From Streptomyces niphimycinicus (GTDB lineage: Bacteria; Actinomycetota; Actinomycetes; Streptomycetales; Streptomycetaceae): 48,450 nt of DNA. Below the pieces are notes generated by a model. That model ran no database searches. It worked only from the letters and a program-made list of their open reading frames with translations, and had not been told where the DNA came from. Shown piece by piece: positions 8,780 through 17,293 of this stretch. The position numbers and the translations under genes are program-made. How positions within the stretch are numbered: position 1 is the first letter of the stretch; every line of letters starts with the position of its first letter. The stretch is taken from contig NZ_JAHLEM010000066.1 in assembly GCF_018883605.1 (NCBI RefSeq), forward strand, positions 1-48,450, in the 5' to 3' direction.

Positions 8780-9200
8780 CCCCCAGCCCTCGCCGAAGCC
8801 ATCCGTGCTGTTCGTCTGTGTCCACAACGCGGGCCGCTCCCAGATGGCCGCGGCCTTCCTCACCCACCTCGCGGGCAACCGCGTCGAAGTCCGCTCCGCC
8901 GGTTCGGCACCGGCCGAGCACGTCAACCCCGCCGTGGTGGAAGCCATGGCGGAAGTCGGCATCGACATCGCGGCAGAGATCCCGAAGGTGCTGACCGCCG
9001 AAGCCGTGCAAGCCTCGGACGTGGTCATCACCATGGGCTGCGGCGACGCCTGCCCCTACTTCCCCGGCAAGACCTACCTCGACTGGAAGCTCGACGATCC
9101 GGCCGGGCAGGGTGTTGCGGCGATACGACCCATCCGCGACGAGATCCGGGCTCGCATTCGGGGCCTCGTCGGTGAACTCACTGCTGGAGACCGCGGGTGA
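8772..9200 (+). CDS. arsC: Arsenate reductase, low-molecular-weight phosphatase type
   Basis: This 142-residue enzyme reduces arsenate to arsenite for export by ACR3. The phosphatase P-loop is CVHNAGRS (Cys16 nucleophile, Arg22). A downstream Cys pair in MGCGDACPYFPGK (Cys90 and Cys94) and the DWKLDDP motif with its general-acid Asp are typical of the thiol-linked ArsC class, which in actinobacteria may use thioredoxin or mycothiol. The start overlaps the end of acr3, so the three genes form one operon that ends at a hairpin about 45 bases downstream. Confidence 0.93.
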   Translation: MSDPQPSPKPSVLFVCVHNAGRSQMAAAFLTHLAGNRVEVRSAGSAPAEHVNPAVVEAMAEVGIDIAAEIPKVLTAEAVQASDVVITMGCGDACPYFPGKTYLDWKLDDPAGQGVAAIRPIRDEIRARIRGLVGELTAGDRG

Positions 9201-9242
9201 CCCTTCACGCCGTAGGCGGAACTGCCGTCAACCTCTGCCGTC

Positions 9243-9275
9243 AACGCCCCCACGATCCAAGATCGCGGGGGCGTT
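9243..9275. terminator. Terminator between the ars operon and tRNA-Arg
   Basis: AACGCCCCCACGATC and GATCGCGGGGGCGTT form a 15-bp stem with one mismatch and a three-base loop. It lies just after arsC and just before the 3' end of the convergent tRNA gene, so it can serve both directions. Confidence 0.8.
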
Positions 9276-9290
9276 CGGCCTGTTAAGGCA

Positions 9291-9366
9291 TGGTGCCCCC
9301 GGCAGGATTCGAACCTGCGACACCCGCTTTAGGAGAGCGGTGCTCTATCCCCTGAGCTACGGAGGC
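9291..9366 (-). tRNA. tRNA-Arg (anticodon CCT)
   Basis: The minus strand folds as a full 76-nt cloverleaf. The acceptor pairs GCCTCCG with CGGGGGC (one G-U). The anticodon stem is CCGCT/AGCGG with the loop CTCCTAA, giving anticodon CCT. The T-arm contains GGTTCGAATCC, and CCA is encoded. It decodes AGG. tRNA genes are common integration targets, and the mobility block begins about 250 bp upstream of its 5' end. Confidence 0.97.
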
Positions 9367-9444
9367 CGGGATCTGTCGGAAAACGTGTCTGAAATTGGTG
9401 CCCAGGTGGGCGGACCCATGCAGACACGATCCCAGCAGTCCTGC

Positions 9445-9500
9445 GGCGGCATGGCTGACGCGCAGCTCTGCCACCGCCCACAGTGTAGCGGCTGGTGCAC
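9445..9500 (-). repeat. Left copy of the tRNA-Arg upstream repeat (promoter-like)
   Basis: GGCGGCATGG (9445-9454) and CACCGCCcACAGTGTAGCGG ending in GTGCAC at 9500 recur in the same order and spacing at 48187-48240. The minus strand reads CGCTACACTGTGG, whose TACACT is a good -10 element facing the tRNA gene. The left copy is therefore likely the promoter of tRNA-Arg and may mark one edge of the mobile region. Confidence 0.5.
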
Positions 9501-9618
9501 CGGCGGTCGGCGAGTCGGTCAGGTGGGCTGCTGGGTGGCAGGTCGGTGTGGGAGGTCGGCCCTGGGGGAGGCGAGTTGGGCGGGTGGTTTTGGGGCCCTG
9601 ATCGGCAGGGTCAACCAG

Positions 9619-11127
9619 TCAGGAGGCGAGGTCGGCAGGCTTCCGGCCCAGGGCGCGACTGATGGAGTTGTTGACCCAGGCGTAGCCGATGTAGATGAGG
9701 AGGGCGGCGTTGGCGCCGTAGGCGGGAACCCGCTTGTGTGGATATGACTGATCGAAGCGGGAATGGCTGGATTCACTGTCCTGTCGGAATCCCTTGAGGC
9801 GGTTGCCGGCGACAGTGCCTGGCGCGATCTGCCTCAGATGTTCGGTCCTGTTGAAGCGCTGCTTCTTGGTGGACGGGTCGATTTCTCGGTCTTCTTTGGT
9901 TTCGTCCACGCGGATGCGGAGCCCATGGTCGCCCTCGGGGCAGGGAATTGTGAGGCGGTGGTAGAAACGGGCGAAATTTTCCTTTCGGCGCTCCAGTTCG
10001 TCGACCGGGAGAGGCGTGTAATACGCCTTTCCGTCTACGGTGAGCCGCCACTCGCAGGCTCGTCCCTCGACAGCATACAGTTTGTGGGTGCACTTTTTGG
10101 ATCTGCGCTGGTGCAGGGGATGTGGTTCGAGTCCGCCGTGCTGGGGAGTGAAGACGACAATTCCCTCTGCGATGAGCGGTGCCCGGTGTACGCCACGCAG
10201 GGCGGTATCATAAGTGAAAGCGCGAATTCCTGGTGCTGTTCGCAAAATATGTTGGACAAGTCGGACGACCGCTGTCCCTTCGTCGTCGCGTTCAGGGTCG
10301 CGCGCGCGTGATTTATGGCGGATGGATTCCAAGGCCAGGATGACGCGGCTGTGAGGGGTGTTCGCGGCGCGGACGGCTAGAGAGAGGAATTTATTTCCAT
10401 ATACTTTCCGGCCTCCGCCTTCGGTTGTGTGACTGGCGTCGTCGTCCACCCGGTGTCGGCGGATTTCGCCGGTTTCTTCGTCGGCGGTCTCGTGATGAGT
10501 GTGGTCGGAAGGCGGCGCGGCCACCGTTGCGTCGCCGTGGATCACCTGATCGCGCTCCGGGTAGATCCAGCTTCCCCGCCCCCTTGTTTCCTTCAGCATT
10601 CCCATGTCGAGCGCCTGTCGGATCCATAGGTCTCGGCTTGCGTCACGGACGGCAGGCACGTGCTTTTTGAGATGGTTTTTGAAGAAGTAGTTCCACTGAC
10701 TTCTGCTGGGTCCGACTGGCGCGAGGGCGTCGGCCTCTTCGGGGCCGAGGTGCCTGCGGACGGCTTCGCGTACCGCACCCCACCACATGTCCCGCTGGAG
10801 GTGGCATGCTGTGCTGCGGGCCGAGCCGAATACGGAAATGGCGCAGAGGAAGAGGAAGTAGACGTAGGGCGGGTGGGTCGACGGGCGTCCGACGCTCTGG
10901 GGTTTGCGGGCTGGTAAGGCTGTGCGTACTGCCGTGTACAGGTCAGGGTTCTCCAGCAGGTGTTCGAATCGCTCGTCGATCGCGAGCGGGGGTGCTTCCG
11001 GGCCCGGCGGAGGGGGCGCGTCGGAGGCGGACCCGAAAGCGTCATCGGGAGCGGGGCCGATCAGCCAGGTCCTGTCTTTGGCAGGCTTTTTCTTGGTCCG
11101 GCGGGGACGCTTTCTGGGCGTACTCAA
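9619..11127 (-). CDS. DDE-type transposase-like protein
   Basis: This 502-residue protein starts at a TTG that overlaps the stop of the upstream recombinase-like gene (TTGA) behind a GAGG ribosome site. The N-terminus is strongly basic (RKRPRRTKKK). The central and C-terminal part looks like an RNase H-fold transposase: candidate acidic residues are D199 in VIHGDAT and D307 in FTYDTALRG, followed near residues 450-480 by KGFRQDSESSHSRFD and a YGA...YIGYAWVNNS ending, as in IS4/IS1182-like transposases. The domain order fits a transposase, but the family is not certain and the third catalytic residue was not fixed. Coupling to a tyrosine-recombinase-like gene is unusual for an insertion sequence. 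Confidence 0.65.
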   Translation of the reverse strand: MSTPRKRPRRTKKKPAKDRTWLIGPAPDDAFGSASDAPPPPGPEAPPLAIDERFEHLLENPDLYTAVRTALPARKPQSVGRPSTHPPYVYFLFLCAISVFGSARSTACHLQRDMWWGAVREAVRRHLGPEEADALAPVGPSRSQWNYFFKNHLKKHVPAVRDASRDLWIRQALDMGMLKETRGRGSWIYPERDQVIHGDATVAAPPSDHTHHETADEETGEIRRHRVDDDASHTTEGGGRKVYGNKFLSLAVRAANTPHSRVILALESIRHKSRARDPERDDEGTAVVRLVQHILRTAPGIRAFTYDTALRGVHRAPLIAEGIVVFTPQHGGLEPHPLHQRRSKKCTHKLYAVEGRACEWRLTVDGKAYYTPLPVDELERRKENFARFYHRLTIPCPEGDHGLRIRVDETKEDREIDPSTKKQRFNRTEHLRQIAPGTVAGNRLKGFRQDSESSHSRFDQSYPHKRVPAYGANAALLIYIGYAWVNNSISRALGRKPADLAS

Positions 11128-12230
11128 GCTACCTCACCGCCTTCATCCTCCGGGCTCCACCGGAGACCGGCGAAAGCGGCTGCCGCGTCGAGTGAGGAAA
11201 GTCCCAGGCGGCGGGCGACCTCGGAGAGTTGACCGGTTTTGTACAGGACCTGACGGGCGACGTAGCGGGTGACGTCCTTGGGCTCGACCCTGCGTTCCCG
11301 AGTGGCAAGGCCACTGCGGCGCGCGATGTCGCCGAAACCCGCGCAGACGCTGGCCTGGGATCGATAGGCAGATGTAGCGGCGGTGACCAGGCACGGCGGT
11401 GGGCCGGACTCCCTGCTGCGCAGGAGATGGGTGCAGCGCAACCACAGTGCCTGGGTGCACCAGTCGTCCAGTGGACAGCATCGGCCACGGGTATGGGTGG
11501 CGCCGTGCGTCCATACCTCGGTTTCCGCGAGGTTGAGGTCGTCGGTGGTCGCGGCGGCGATCTCAGCCGTGTGCAGGCCCGCCAGGAGCAAGGCCAAGAG
11601 CGCGGCGTGGCGGGTGGAGGGCATGCCGCGTTCCGCGTGGAACCGGAGCAACTGCACGTCGATGTCGCTCAGTTCAGTACCGTGCTTGCGTGGGCTGCGA
11701 GGAATCGGCGGAAAGTCCACCAGTGGGGCGGCCTTCGTGAGGCCGAGCGCCCGGGCCTCCGCGAAGAGCGCCTCGAGCCCGGAGCGGCGCTGTCGACGGG
11801 TGCCGGCGGCCGGCGTAAGGATGATGCCGCGGTGACGGTCGTGGCCCGGAGCCTCGATGAAGCCAGAGACGAGTTCGGCGGTGACGTCATCCAGACATGT
11901 CACCCCCTGGGCCTCAGCGAAGCGCAGGAGCCGCTCGGCGACCTGAGAGTAGAGGGTGACGGTTTCGAGGCTGATTTCGCCGGCGACAGCGCGCTGTTCC
12001 CAGGCACGGGCAACAGACAGAAGAGCCTGTTTGATCTTCGTTTCGGCCACGAGCACCTTCCCGGTCCGACCGCGCGCAGACAGCAGCGCGGTGCAGTACT
12101 TGCTGTGAAGTGGCGCCGGACCGCTACCGTGGTGCGTGTCCCTCGCCTTGTGTGTGGGCATGCCGAAGCCCCTCGGCCGCGCGGCCGTGCCGCGCGGCGT
12201 GGTGGTGGAGGTGGGGTCCGGCGGCGCCAC
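11124..12230 (-). CDS. Tyrosine-recombinase-like integrase, probably with degenerate active site
   Basis: This 368-residue protein has the layout of a phage-type integrase: a SAM-like N-terminal core-binding region (about 60-130) and a catalytic-like region from about 185. In LLALLLAGLHTAEIAA the residue aligned with the first catalytic Arg appears to be His220. The C-terminal box (VTRYVARQVLYKTGQLSEVA, then RRLGLSSLDAAAAF) keeps the LG(H)SS-type turn but lacks a clear HxxR or final Tyr. It may therefore be a structural or DNA-binding partner rather than an active recombinase. The start could instead be the ATG at 12161. The stop overlaps the next gene, so both are co-translated. Confidence 0.6.
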   Translation of the reverse strand: MAPPDPTSTTTPRGTAARPRGFGMPTHKARDTHHGSGPAPLHSKYCTALLSARGRTGKVLVAETKIKQALLSVARAWEQRAVAGEISLETVTLYSQVAERLLRFAEAQGVTCLDDVTAELVSGFIEAPGHDRHRGIILTPAAGTRRQRRSGLEALFAEARALGLTKAAPLVDFPPIPRSPRKHGTELSDIDVQLLRFHAERGMPSTRHAALLALLLAGLHTAEIAAATTDDLNLAETEVWTHGATHTRGRCCPLDDWCTQALWLRCTHLLRSRESGPPPCLVTAATSAYRSQASVCAGFGDIARRSGLATRERRVEPKDVTRYVARQVLYKTGQLSEVARRLGLSSLDAAAAFAGLRWSPEDEGGEVA

Positions 12231-12277
12231 CCGGCCAAGGGATGCGGCGCTGCCGGACCTGCTGTTTCTGGCTGTGT

Positions 12278-13108
12278 CTATGGCATGGACGGCCCCCTCA
12301 ACTTGGCGAGGAGCGTTGCCAGCCCCCGGATGTGGCCGTGCAGGGCGACGATGTCCTCCGACGACAGGCGTGCCAGGTCGGCCAGCAGGATCGGAGGACT
12401 GATCAGGCGGATCAGGTCCTCGTTCACGCTGCTGGCGGGCGGCATGTCAGCGTGGCCGCGCGGCCGGGGGATGCCGCCGTCCGGCGCGGGCCCCGCGGGT
12501 CCGGTGTCCTCGTCCGGAGTCTCGGCGCCGCCGGACGGGGGAGCGTCGGCTGGAGCGGTCTGGGGCTGGCTGCGTGGCTTCGGTACGGCTGCGTCATCGA
12601 TCCAGCGCAGATAGCCGTCGTCCTCGGGGTGCAACATGCCGACTGCCACCATCAGGTCGACCAAGATCTCCACCTTGCGGCGCTGCGCCTCACCGGAGTG
12701 TGAGAACGTCATCAGCTTGCTCACGAGGCCGATCCGCAGAGTCGGTCCCGGCGCCAGGCGCTTGCTCGCGGCCCGGGCGAACCAGGACGCCTTCCACATC
12801 TCACGTAGTGCTCTGAGGCCCTCCGCCTCGCTCTCCTCCCAGGCGCGGGCCACGTTCCCCGCCGCCTTCGTGGACCGGTAGACATTGCGCCCCGGCGCCT
12901 TCTCGACCAGCCCGTACGCGAGCAGGAAGGCCATGACGAGTCCGCAACGACGGGCCGGGACTCCCGTGAGCCCCTCCAGATCCACGGCCGTGAAAGGCGC
13001 CTCGGCGGCGCAGGAAACCCGGGTGATCGCCACATGCTCATGGGCGAGCACCCGGTCCGTCGGCAGTGGCTTGCCGAACTGCCCGGCGGCATTCCGACGG
13101 CTGCTCAT
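12278..13108 (-). CDS. Winged-helix-like protein of unknown function
   Basis: This 276-residue protein was not assigned to a family. Residues about 25-85 resemble a winged helix (VDLEGLTGVPARRCGLVMAF, then GLVEKAPGRNVYR). A low-complexity Pro/Gly/Asp-rich linker follows (about 178-225), then a short helical tail (LADLARLSSEDIVALHGHIR). It lies 47 bases upstream of the recombinase-like gene on the same strand, so it probably belongs to the same transcription unit and may bind DNA at element ends or at the promoter. Confidence 0.6.
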   Translation of the reverse strand: MSSRRNAAGQFGKPLPTDRVLAHEHVAITRVSCAAEAPFTAVDLEGLTGVPARRCGLVMAFLLAYGLVEKAPGRNVYRSTKAAGNVARAWEESEAEGLRALREMWKASWFARAASKRLAPGPTLRIGLVSKLMTFSHSGEAQRRKVEILVDLMVAVGMLHPEDDGYLRWIDDAAVPKPRSQPQTAPADAPPSGGAETPDEDTGPAGPAPDGGIPRPRGHADMPPASSVNEDLIRLISPPILLADLARLSSEDIVALHGHIRGLATLLAKLRGPSMP

Positions 13109-13199
13109 CCCCGTCCGTCTCCTTCGTCATGGGCCCCTCCACTCAGGGCGTGAGGAAATTCCCGCGTACGAGTGTCTGCGTTGACCCGCATCGGCTTCT

Positions 13200-13213
13200 G
13201 CTATTCAAGTAGC
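13200..13213. promoter_or_regulatory. Operator-like inverted repeat GCTATTCAAGTAGC upstream of the XRE gene
   Basis: The arms GCTATT and AGTAGC flank a CA spacer, with one mismatch. A near-identical site with perfect arms lies 20 bases before the Nudix-like gene at 47909-47922. TTGACC at 13181-13186 could be a -35 element, with the repeat overlapping the -10 region, so bound protein would block transcription. Confidence 0.5.
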
Positions 13214-13263
13214 ATGACTCGTTGGTGGGCGCATCCCGGCAGCCTCTCCGTCACACTGTTCAC

Positions 13264-13665
13264 ATGCCTGGAGGGAACCGACGTGCCAAGAAGCCGTGTG
13301 AATACGCCATGGACGGCTTTTGGCCGTATGCCGTGATGGATCACCATCTCGGGGCGCAGGTGGCCCAGGCAGTTGCCCGCACGCTCGCGGAGGCCATGGA
13401 GCGCCAGAACATCAGCGCCAATGCGCTGGCCCAGGCGAGTGATGTCAACCGACAGGTGATCGCCAACGTCCTGGCCGGCACCGTGTGGCCTGATCTGCTG
13501 ACCGTGGCGAATCTGGAGGGCGCTCTCGGGGAGTCGCTCTGGCCCAATCACCTGGAGTGGCCGCGCGACGAGAGGGGGCGGAGGGTGCAGCCGCAGGCTG
13601 AGGGGATCAAGCGGCAGCGGGACGTGGAAACGGCGGAACGCGAGGAACGCCGACCTCGAACGTAA
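13264..13665 (+). CDS. XRE-family helix-turn-helix regulator
   Basis: This protein of about 133 residues carries a Cro/CI-type helix-turn-helix: RTLAEAMERQNISANALAQA, then SDVNRQVIANVLAGTVWPDL, and a third helix TVANLEGALGESLWP. The C-terminus is highly charged. The ATG at 13264 is preferred; an upstream start at 13222 in the same frame is possible. It is the only plus-strand gene in the mobility block and has an operator-like repeat just upstream, so autoregulation is likely. A copy of that repeat at 47.9 kb suggests it also controls the right-hand operon. Confidence 0.78.
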   Translation: MPGGNRRAKKPCEYAMDGFWPYAVMDHHLGAQVAQAVARTLAEAMERQNISANALAQASDVNRQVIANVLAGTVWPDLLTVANLEGALGESLWPNHLEWPRDERGRRVQPQAEGIKRQRDVETAEREERRPRT

Positions 13666-13723
13666 TGAACGTTCGGGCATGAGTGTTCGACCCTTCTGGG
13701 GTGAGTTGGCCGAACGTCCGGCG

Positions 13724-13748
13724 GACGCTACCGGAAGCCGGTAGCGTC
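13724..13748. terminator. Bidirectional terminator hairpin
   Basis: GACGCTACCGG and CCGGTAGCGTC form a perfect 11-bp stem with a three-base loop. It sits between the XRE gene and the convergent coiled-coil gene. Confidence 0.75.
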
Positions 13749-13891
13749 GAGGACGGCGACCTCTGAGGGCGCTGACCGCCGCCGTGTCCAGGCCGATAGG
13801 GCTTCCAAACCAACAGGCTGGGCGCGGCGGCGCTTGTTGCATATGAGGTTGTGGTTCGGGTCCTGGGCTCATGGACCGTGCCGGGTTGGGG

Positions 13892-14500
13892 TCAAGCGGC
13901 CTGCCAGGGGGCCGCCAGCCGGTAGAAGACGTTCTTGCCGTTTCCCCTGCCGCTGGGGCTTTGCTTCTTCGTCAGCACGCCGCGGCCACAGAGGGTCTCC
14001 AGAACGCAGCGGTTTCGCCGGACGGCGTCGGCGGATTCGCCGAGAGCGTCGGTAACCGCTCGTGCGGTCCAGTCCCGCCTACCGTCGCTCGAGATCACCT
14101 TCATGATAGTCACGGACCGTGGTCCCTCGATGAGCACGACCGGGTTGCCTGGAGGGAGCTGCGAGGTCCCGGGCGTACCGGTCTCGGAACTGGCGTGTGG
14201 CACCGAGGAGTCCTCTGAGCCAGAGACGATGCGCAGGTGCGGGTTAGGTGATTGCGTTCGAGCGGCGCGCAGCTGCTGGCCTTCCAGGACGGCCGCGCGC
14301 AGGGTTTCCAGGACGCGCCTTGCCTGGTCCCGCTTACGGCAGGCATGCTCGCGCTCCGTCTCAAGATCAGTGATCGAAGCCCGCAGCCGGCGCAGTTGCT
14401 CGTCATGGGACTCGATGAGTGCGTCGCATTCGTGGAGCAACTGTTCCAGGTCTTGAGCCACCCAGTCTGCCGAGGACGGGTGGCCTTCGTGCTGACTCAT
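13892..14500 (-). CDS. Coiled-coil plus winged-helix protein, function unknown
   Basis: This 202-residue protein has a long N-terminal coiled coil (about 20-75, rich in Leu, Arg and Glu: LRRLRASITDLETEREHACR), a linker, and a C-terminal winged-helix-like region (about 130-200: RSVTIMKVISSDGRRDWTAR, then VLETLCGRGVLTKKQ). The layout suggests a dimeric DNA-binding protein. It lies downstream of the fused transposition gene on the same strand with a gap of 284 bases. A role as target selector or regulator of the element is possible but not shown; it does not resemble TniQ/TnsD zinc-binding proteins. Confidence 0.6.
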   Translation of the reverse strand: MSQHEGHPSSADWVAQDLEQLLHECDALIESHDEQLRRLRASITDLETEREHACRKRDQARRVLETLRAAVLEGQQLRAARTQSPNPHLRIVSGSEDSSVPHASSETGTPGTSQLPPGNPVVLIEGPRSVTIMKVISSDGRRDWTARAVTDALGESADAVRRNRCVLETLCGRGVLTKKQSPSGRGNGKNVFYRLAAPWQAA

Positions 14501-14784
14501 GGCGACACAGTAGGGGGAGTCAGGCAGCCCGTCTGCCCATACGGAAGAGGAGGACAGACACGGTCAGACATGGGCATGGGAGGGCGGGAAGGTGATTGGA
14601 ACCTGTCTTGGATCGACCTCATGAGACCCCTGTGCTCGGGGACAGGGAGGGGCAGGCTACGCGGCGTAGGGTCGATGCTGTGCGCGAGTGTGGGTCTTAA
14701 GAGACATCAACATTCAGGGCTGCTCACGAAACCTGGTCTCTTCGGCTACACGTCGAGGCGTGCGGCTTTGTGATGCGGCACCGC

Positions 14785-17265
14785 TCACACGGTCATGGAG
14801 GCGAAGTCCCGCTCGGTGATCTCCTCGCGTCCGGAGAGGATCGCGTCGATCGCGGCGGAGCGTACGAGGTGAGCCAGGGCTGCTGCCCAGCCGCCGGTCC
14901 GGTCATGCAGTACTGGAGCCAGCCGGACCAAGGAGCCAGGCTCGTGCTGCTGCAGTCGGAGGCTCTCATCGAGGGCCCCGACCAGGCGTTCCCAGTCTGC
15001 CCCGTACGGCACAGGAGCTGGCCGCACATGAGTCAGACGTGTCTGCCCTGCCCCGTGCGACGGTGCGGAGGAGTCCTCTTCACTGTCCGGACCGGCATAG
15101 GCGAAGAGGGCCGGTACCTGATCCGCCAAAAAGTGCAGCGTCTCAACCGGACATGGCTTCTGGGGGATCGAGGCGTCAAGGATGGCGTCGTCCACCAGGA
15201 CCAGACTGGCCTCCGATGCGATCAAGGCCTCAAGTACCGCCTCGGAGGCAGCGGCGGTACTTGTCCTCCGGGGGCATGGCGGCAGGCCGACGAGCTTCCC
15301 CAGTCTGAGGAGCGCCGTCCGGCTGCTGTCGGCCGGGTGGAGACGGAGGTAAACAGGCGGGCCTGCGGAAATGCCATCGACAGCCATCTGGGAGAAGCAC
15401 CGACCCAGTTCCTGCAAGGCCGTGGTCTTTCCGCTGCGGGGTGGCCCAGTGATCAACAGGCCCTGTCTGCCGCCTGTGGGAGTGCGGTTCAGTATGGCGA
15501 GTCGGGCGCCGAGGTGGAGCACGTCCTGAAGGAACGGCGTTCGAAGGGGAGGGAGTTGAGCGTGGTAGGACAGCCGTTCCCGGACAGAGCCCAGCACCGA
15601 GGGCTCCTGAGCGGGGACATGAGGCAGATGGCGGCGTCTGGTGCCGGTGCTCATCCTGTCGCGCGACCAGGGAGCCAGAAGCCGCCCGCTGTCCATGGCC
15701 AAGGGCACTTGCAACCAGGCTTCGGCGCTCGTGTGCACCCACACCTGACGCAGATCATATGGGTCATACCGTACTTCCATTGGCCCAGTTACCCTCAAGG
15801 ACGCGAGTTCGACGTGGAAGTAGTGGCGCCCCTTGACGCACACGCCCTTCTCCGTCACTTGACGGGTCACGCTGGGCAGAAGCCGCCGAACCACGTCCCC
15901 GCCCAGTGGCAGATGCGCCCACCCCAGCCTGGCGACACAGGCCTCGTATGCCGAGGACGGCGTCTCGTGTCTGTGACCTCCTAATGCCTGCAACCCCCAT
16001 TGGGGCTGATGTTGCCAGACCGACTCCACCCACTGCTCGGCCCGGTTCTGCAACCAGCCGATGAAGGAGATGTCGTCATGGGAGGGGTCCCCCCCCAGCG
16101 TTGTCAGTTCCGTGCTGAAGAGCGAGACGAGTCTGCTGGCGATGCGCTCTGCGGCCGCCTTTGTCGTCGGGCTGCGACGCTCGGTTCGGATGCCCATGGC
16201 GCGGCACCCGGCCAGGAACTCGCGCCCCCGGCGCATCCGCAAGCTGTCGAACACCAGTGATTCAGGCATGATCAGTGGCACTGCCCCGTGCTCGTCGGCG
16301 CCGCCCTGCTCAGGCCGCGGAGCAGGTGGACCGCACAGGCGTGCCAGCAGAGTCGGCCCGTCCACTCCGTCGCGGGACGGGTGGACCATCAAGGTGCAGA
16401 TCATCAGGGTGAGTTCGTCGACCGCGACCGTGACCCGCACCGATCGCAGGGAGCGGCGGGCAAGACGCCCGGGCAGCGCCAGTTCGAAGGTGTCGATATG
16501 CACGCGCTCGCCGGGCCGGGAGAGCTTGAAGCCGTTCTCGTCGACCGCGGTGATGCCAAGCGCCCCGCCGTGCTGGGCCCGAACCGATTTCACCAGTCGC
16601 TGGAACGTGGACCGTGACGGCAGCGGCACGGTGCCACTGCCATAGAACGCCTCCAGCATGCGGCCGACAGCCTGCCGGTATCCTTCGGCCGACTCGGTAT
16701 GGCCTCGCTGGACGTCGTCCGATACGAGCATCAGCAGCGTCTCCAGTACGCGCGGGTCCTGACGAGCCCCCGGAGCCTGCTGCCGCACTGCCCGCCCGTC
16801 GACCAGCCCCTCGATCCCCTGAGCCTGGTAGCGCTGACGACGGCGCCGCACGGTACGCGCCGACACACAGGCGACCCCCTTAGCCGTGAGCTCGGCGGCC
16901 TTGGCCGCTTCCCGCTCGCTCAGCGAGTGGACCGCGGGATCGTACGCGGAGCGAGGCATGACATCAGGAGCGGATCCGACGGGCACCCCGCTGATGACCT
17001 CCGTAATGTGCTGTTCCCACCACCGAGCTTCATCCAGGATTCCCTCGGTCGTCGGCAGATCCCGGATCGGAGGCACACGAGAGCCGCGTTCCCGAACCTC
17101 GAAGTCTGCGGACAGTGCCAACTCCGCGACTGCGGGACATGCGATGTCGCCCAGCGGGTCCGTCAGGTGGACGAGTCCATCTGCGAAACCGGCCACCACC
17201 CAAACTCGGCCCTCGAACCGCACCTGGTCCCCCAGACCCAGGCGCGGGGGCCAGGAAACATCCAT
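14785..17265 (-). CDS. Fused TniA/TnsB-type integrase and TniB/TnsC-type AAA ATPase
   Basis: This is one 826-residue reading frame. Residues about 110-235 hold helix-turn-helix segments of the Mu/TnsB kind. Residues about 250-385 are an rve integrase core with a plausible DDE triad: D258 (VHIDTFEL), D340 (LVFDSLRM) and E373 (KAAAERI), the last two 33 apart. Residues about 440-525 resemble the Mu-type C-terminal barrel. From about 575 comes an AAA domain with Walker A GPPRSGKT (607-614) and Walker B LVLVDD (688-693). In Tn7, Tn5053/Tn402 and Mu the transposase and its ATPase are separate chains; here they are joined with no internal stop. No TniQ/TnsD or TnsA partner was recognised nearby. The domains are clear; activity is inferred. 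Confidence 0.85.
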   Translation of the reverse strand: MDVSWPPRLGLGDQVRFEGRVWVVAGFADGLVHLTDPLGDIACPAVAELALSADFEVRERGSRVPPIRDLPTTEGILDEARWWEQHITEVISGVPVGSAPDVMPRSAYDPAVHSLSEREAAKAAELTAKGVACVSARTVRRRRQRYQAQGIEGLVDGRAVRQQAPGARQDPRVLETLLMLVSDDVQRGHTESAEGYRQAVGRMLEAFYGSGTVPLPSRSTFQRLVKSVRAQHGGALGITAVDENGFKLSRPGERVHIDTFELALPGRLARRSLRSVRVTVAVDELTLMICTLMVHPSRDGVDGPTLLARLCGPPAPRPEQGGADEHGAVPLIMPESLVFDSLRMRRGREFLAGCRAMGIRTERRSPTTKAAAERIASRLVSLFSTELTTLGGDPSHDDISFIGWLQNRAEQWVESVWQHQPQWGLQALGGHRHETPSSAYEACVARLGWAHLPLGGDVVRRLLPSVTRQVTEKGVCVKGRHYFHVELASLRVTGPMEVRYDPYDLRQVWVHTSAEAWLQVPLAMDSGRLLAPWSRDRMSTGTRRRHLPHVPAQEPSVLGSVRERLSYHAQLPPLRTPFLQDVLHLGARLAILNRTPTGGRQGLLITGPPRSGKTTALQELGRCFSQMAVDGISAGPPVYLRLHPADSSRTALLRLGKLVGLPPCPRRTSTAAASEAVLEALIASEASLVLVDDAILDASIPQKPCPVETLHFLADQVPALFAYAGPDSEEDSSAPSHGAGQTRLTHVRPAPVPYGADWERLVGALDESLRLQQHEPGSLVRLAPVLHDRTGGWAAALAHLVRSAAIDAILSGREEITERDFASMTV

Positions 17266-17283
17266 CGGCCTTCCTCACACAGT

Positions 17284-17293
17284 GTCGTACGAC
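17284..17293. promoter_or_regulatory. Short palindrome upstream of the transposition gene
   Basis: GTCGTACGAC is a perfect 10-bp palindrome 18 bases before the start codon of the fused transposition gene. It could be an operator or a transposase-binding site. No matching copies forming terminal repeats were identified by eye. Confidence 0.3.

Noticed and set aside
7735..8994. 419-codon plus-strand frame across acr3 and arsC
   Set aside because: Arg- and Pro-rich shadow in another frame of two well-recognised genes.
9500..9619. Repeated AGGTCGG motifs as Tn7-type transposase-binding sites at the left end
   Set aside because: They are short and GC-rich, and no matching inverted copies were found at the right end, so chance is likely.
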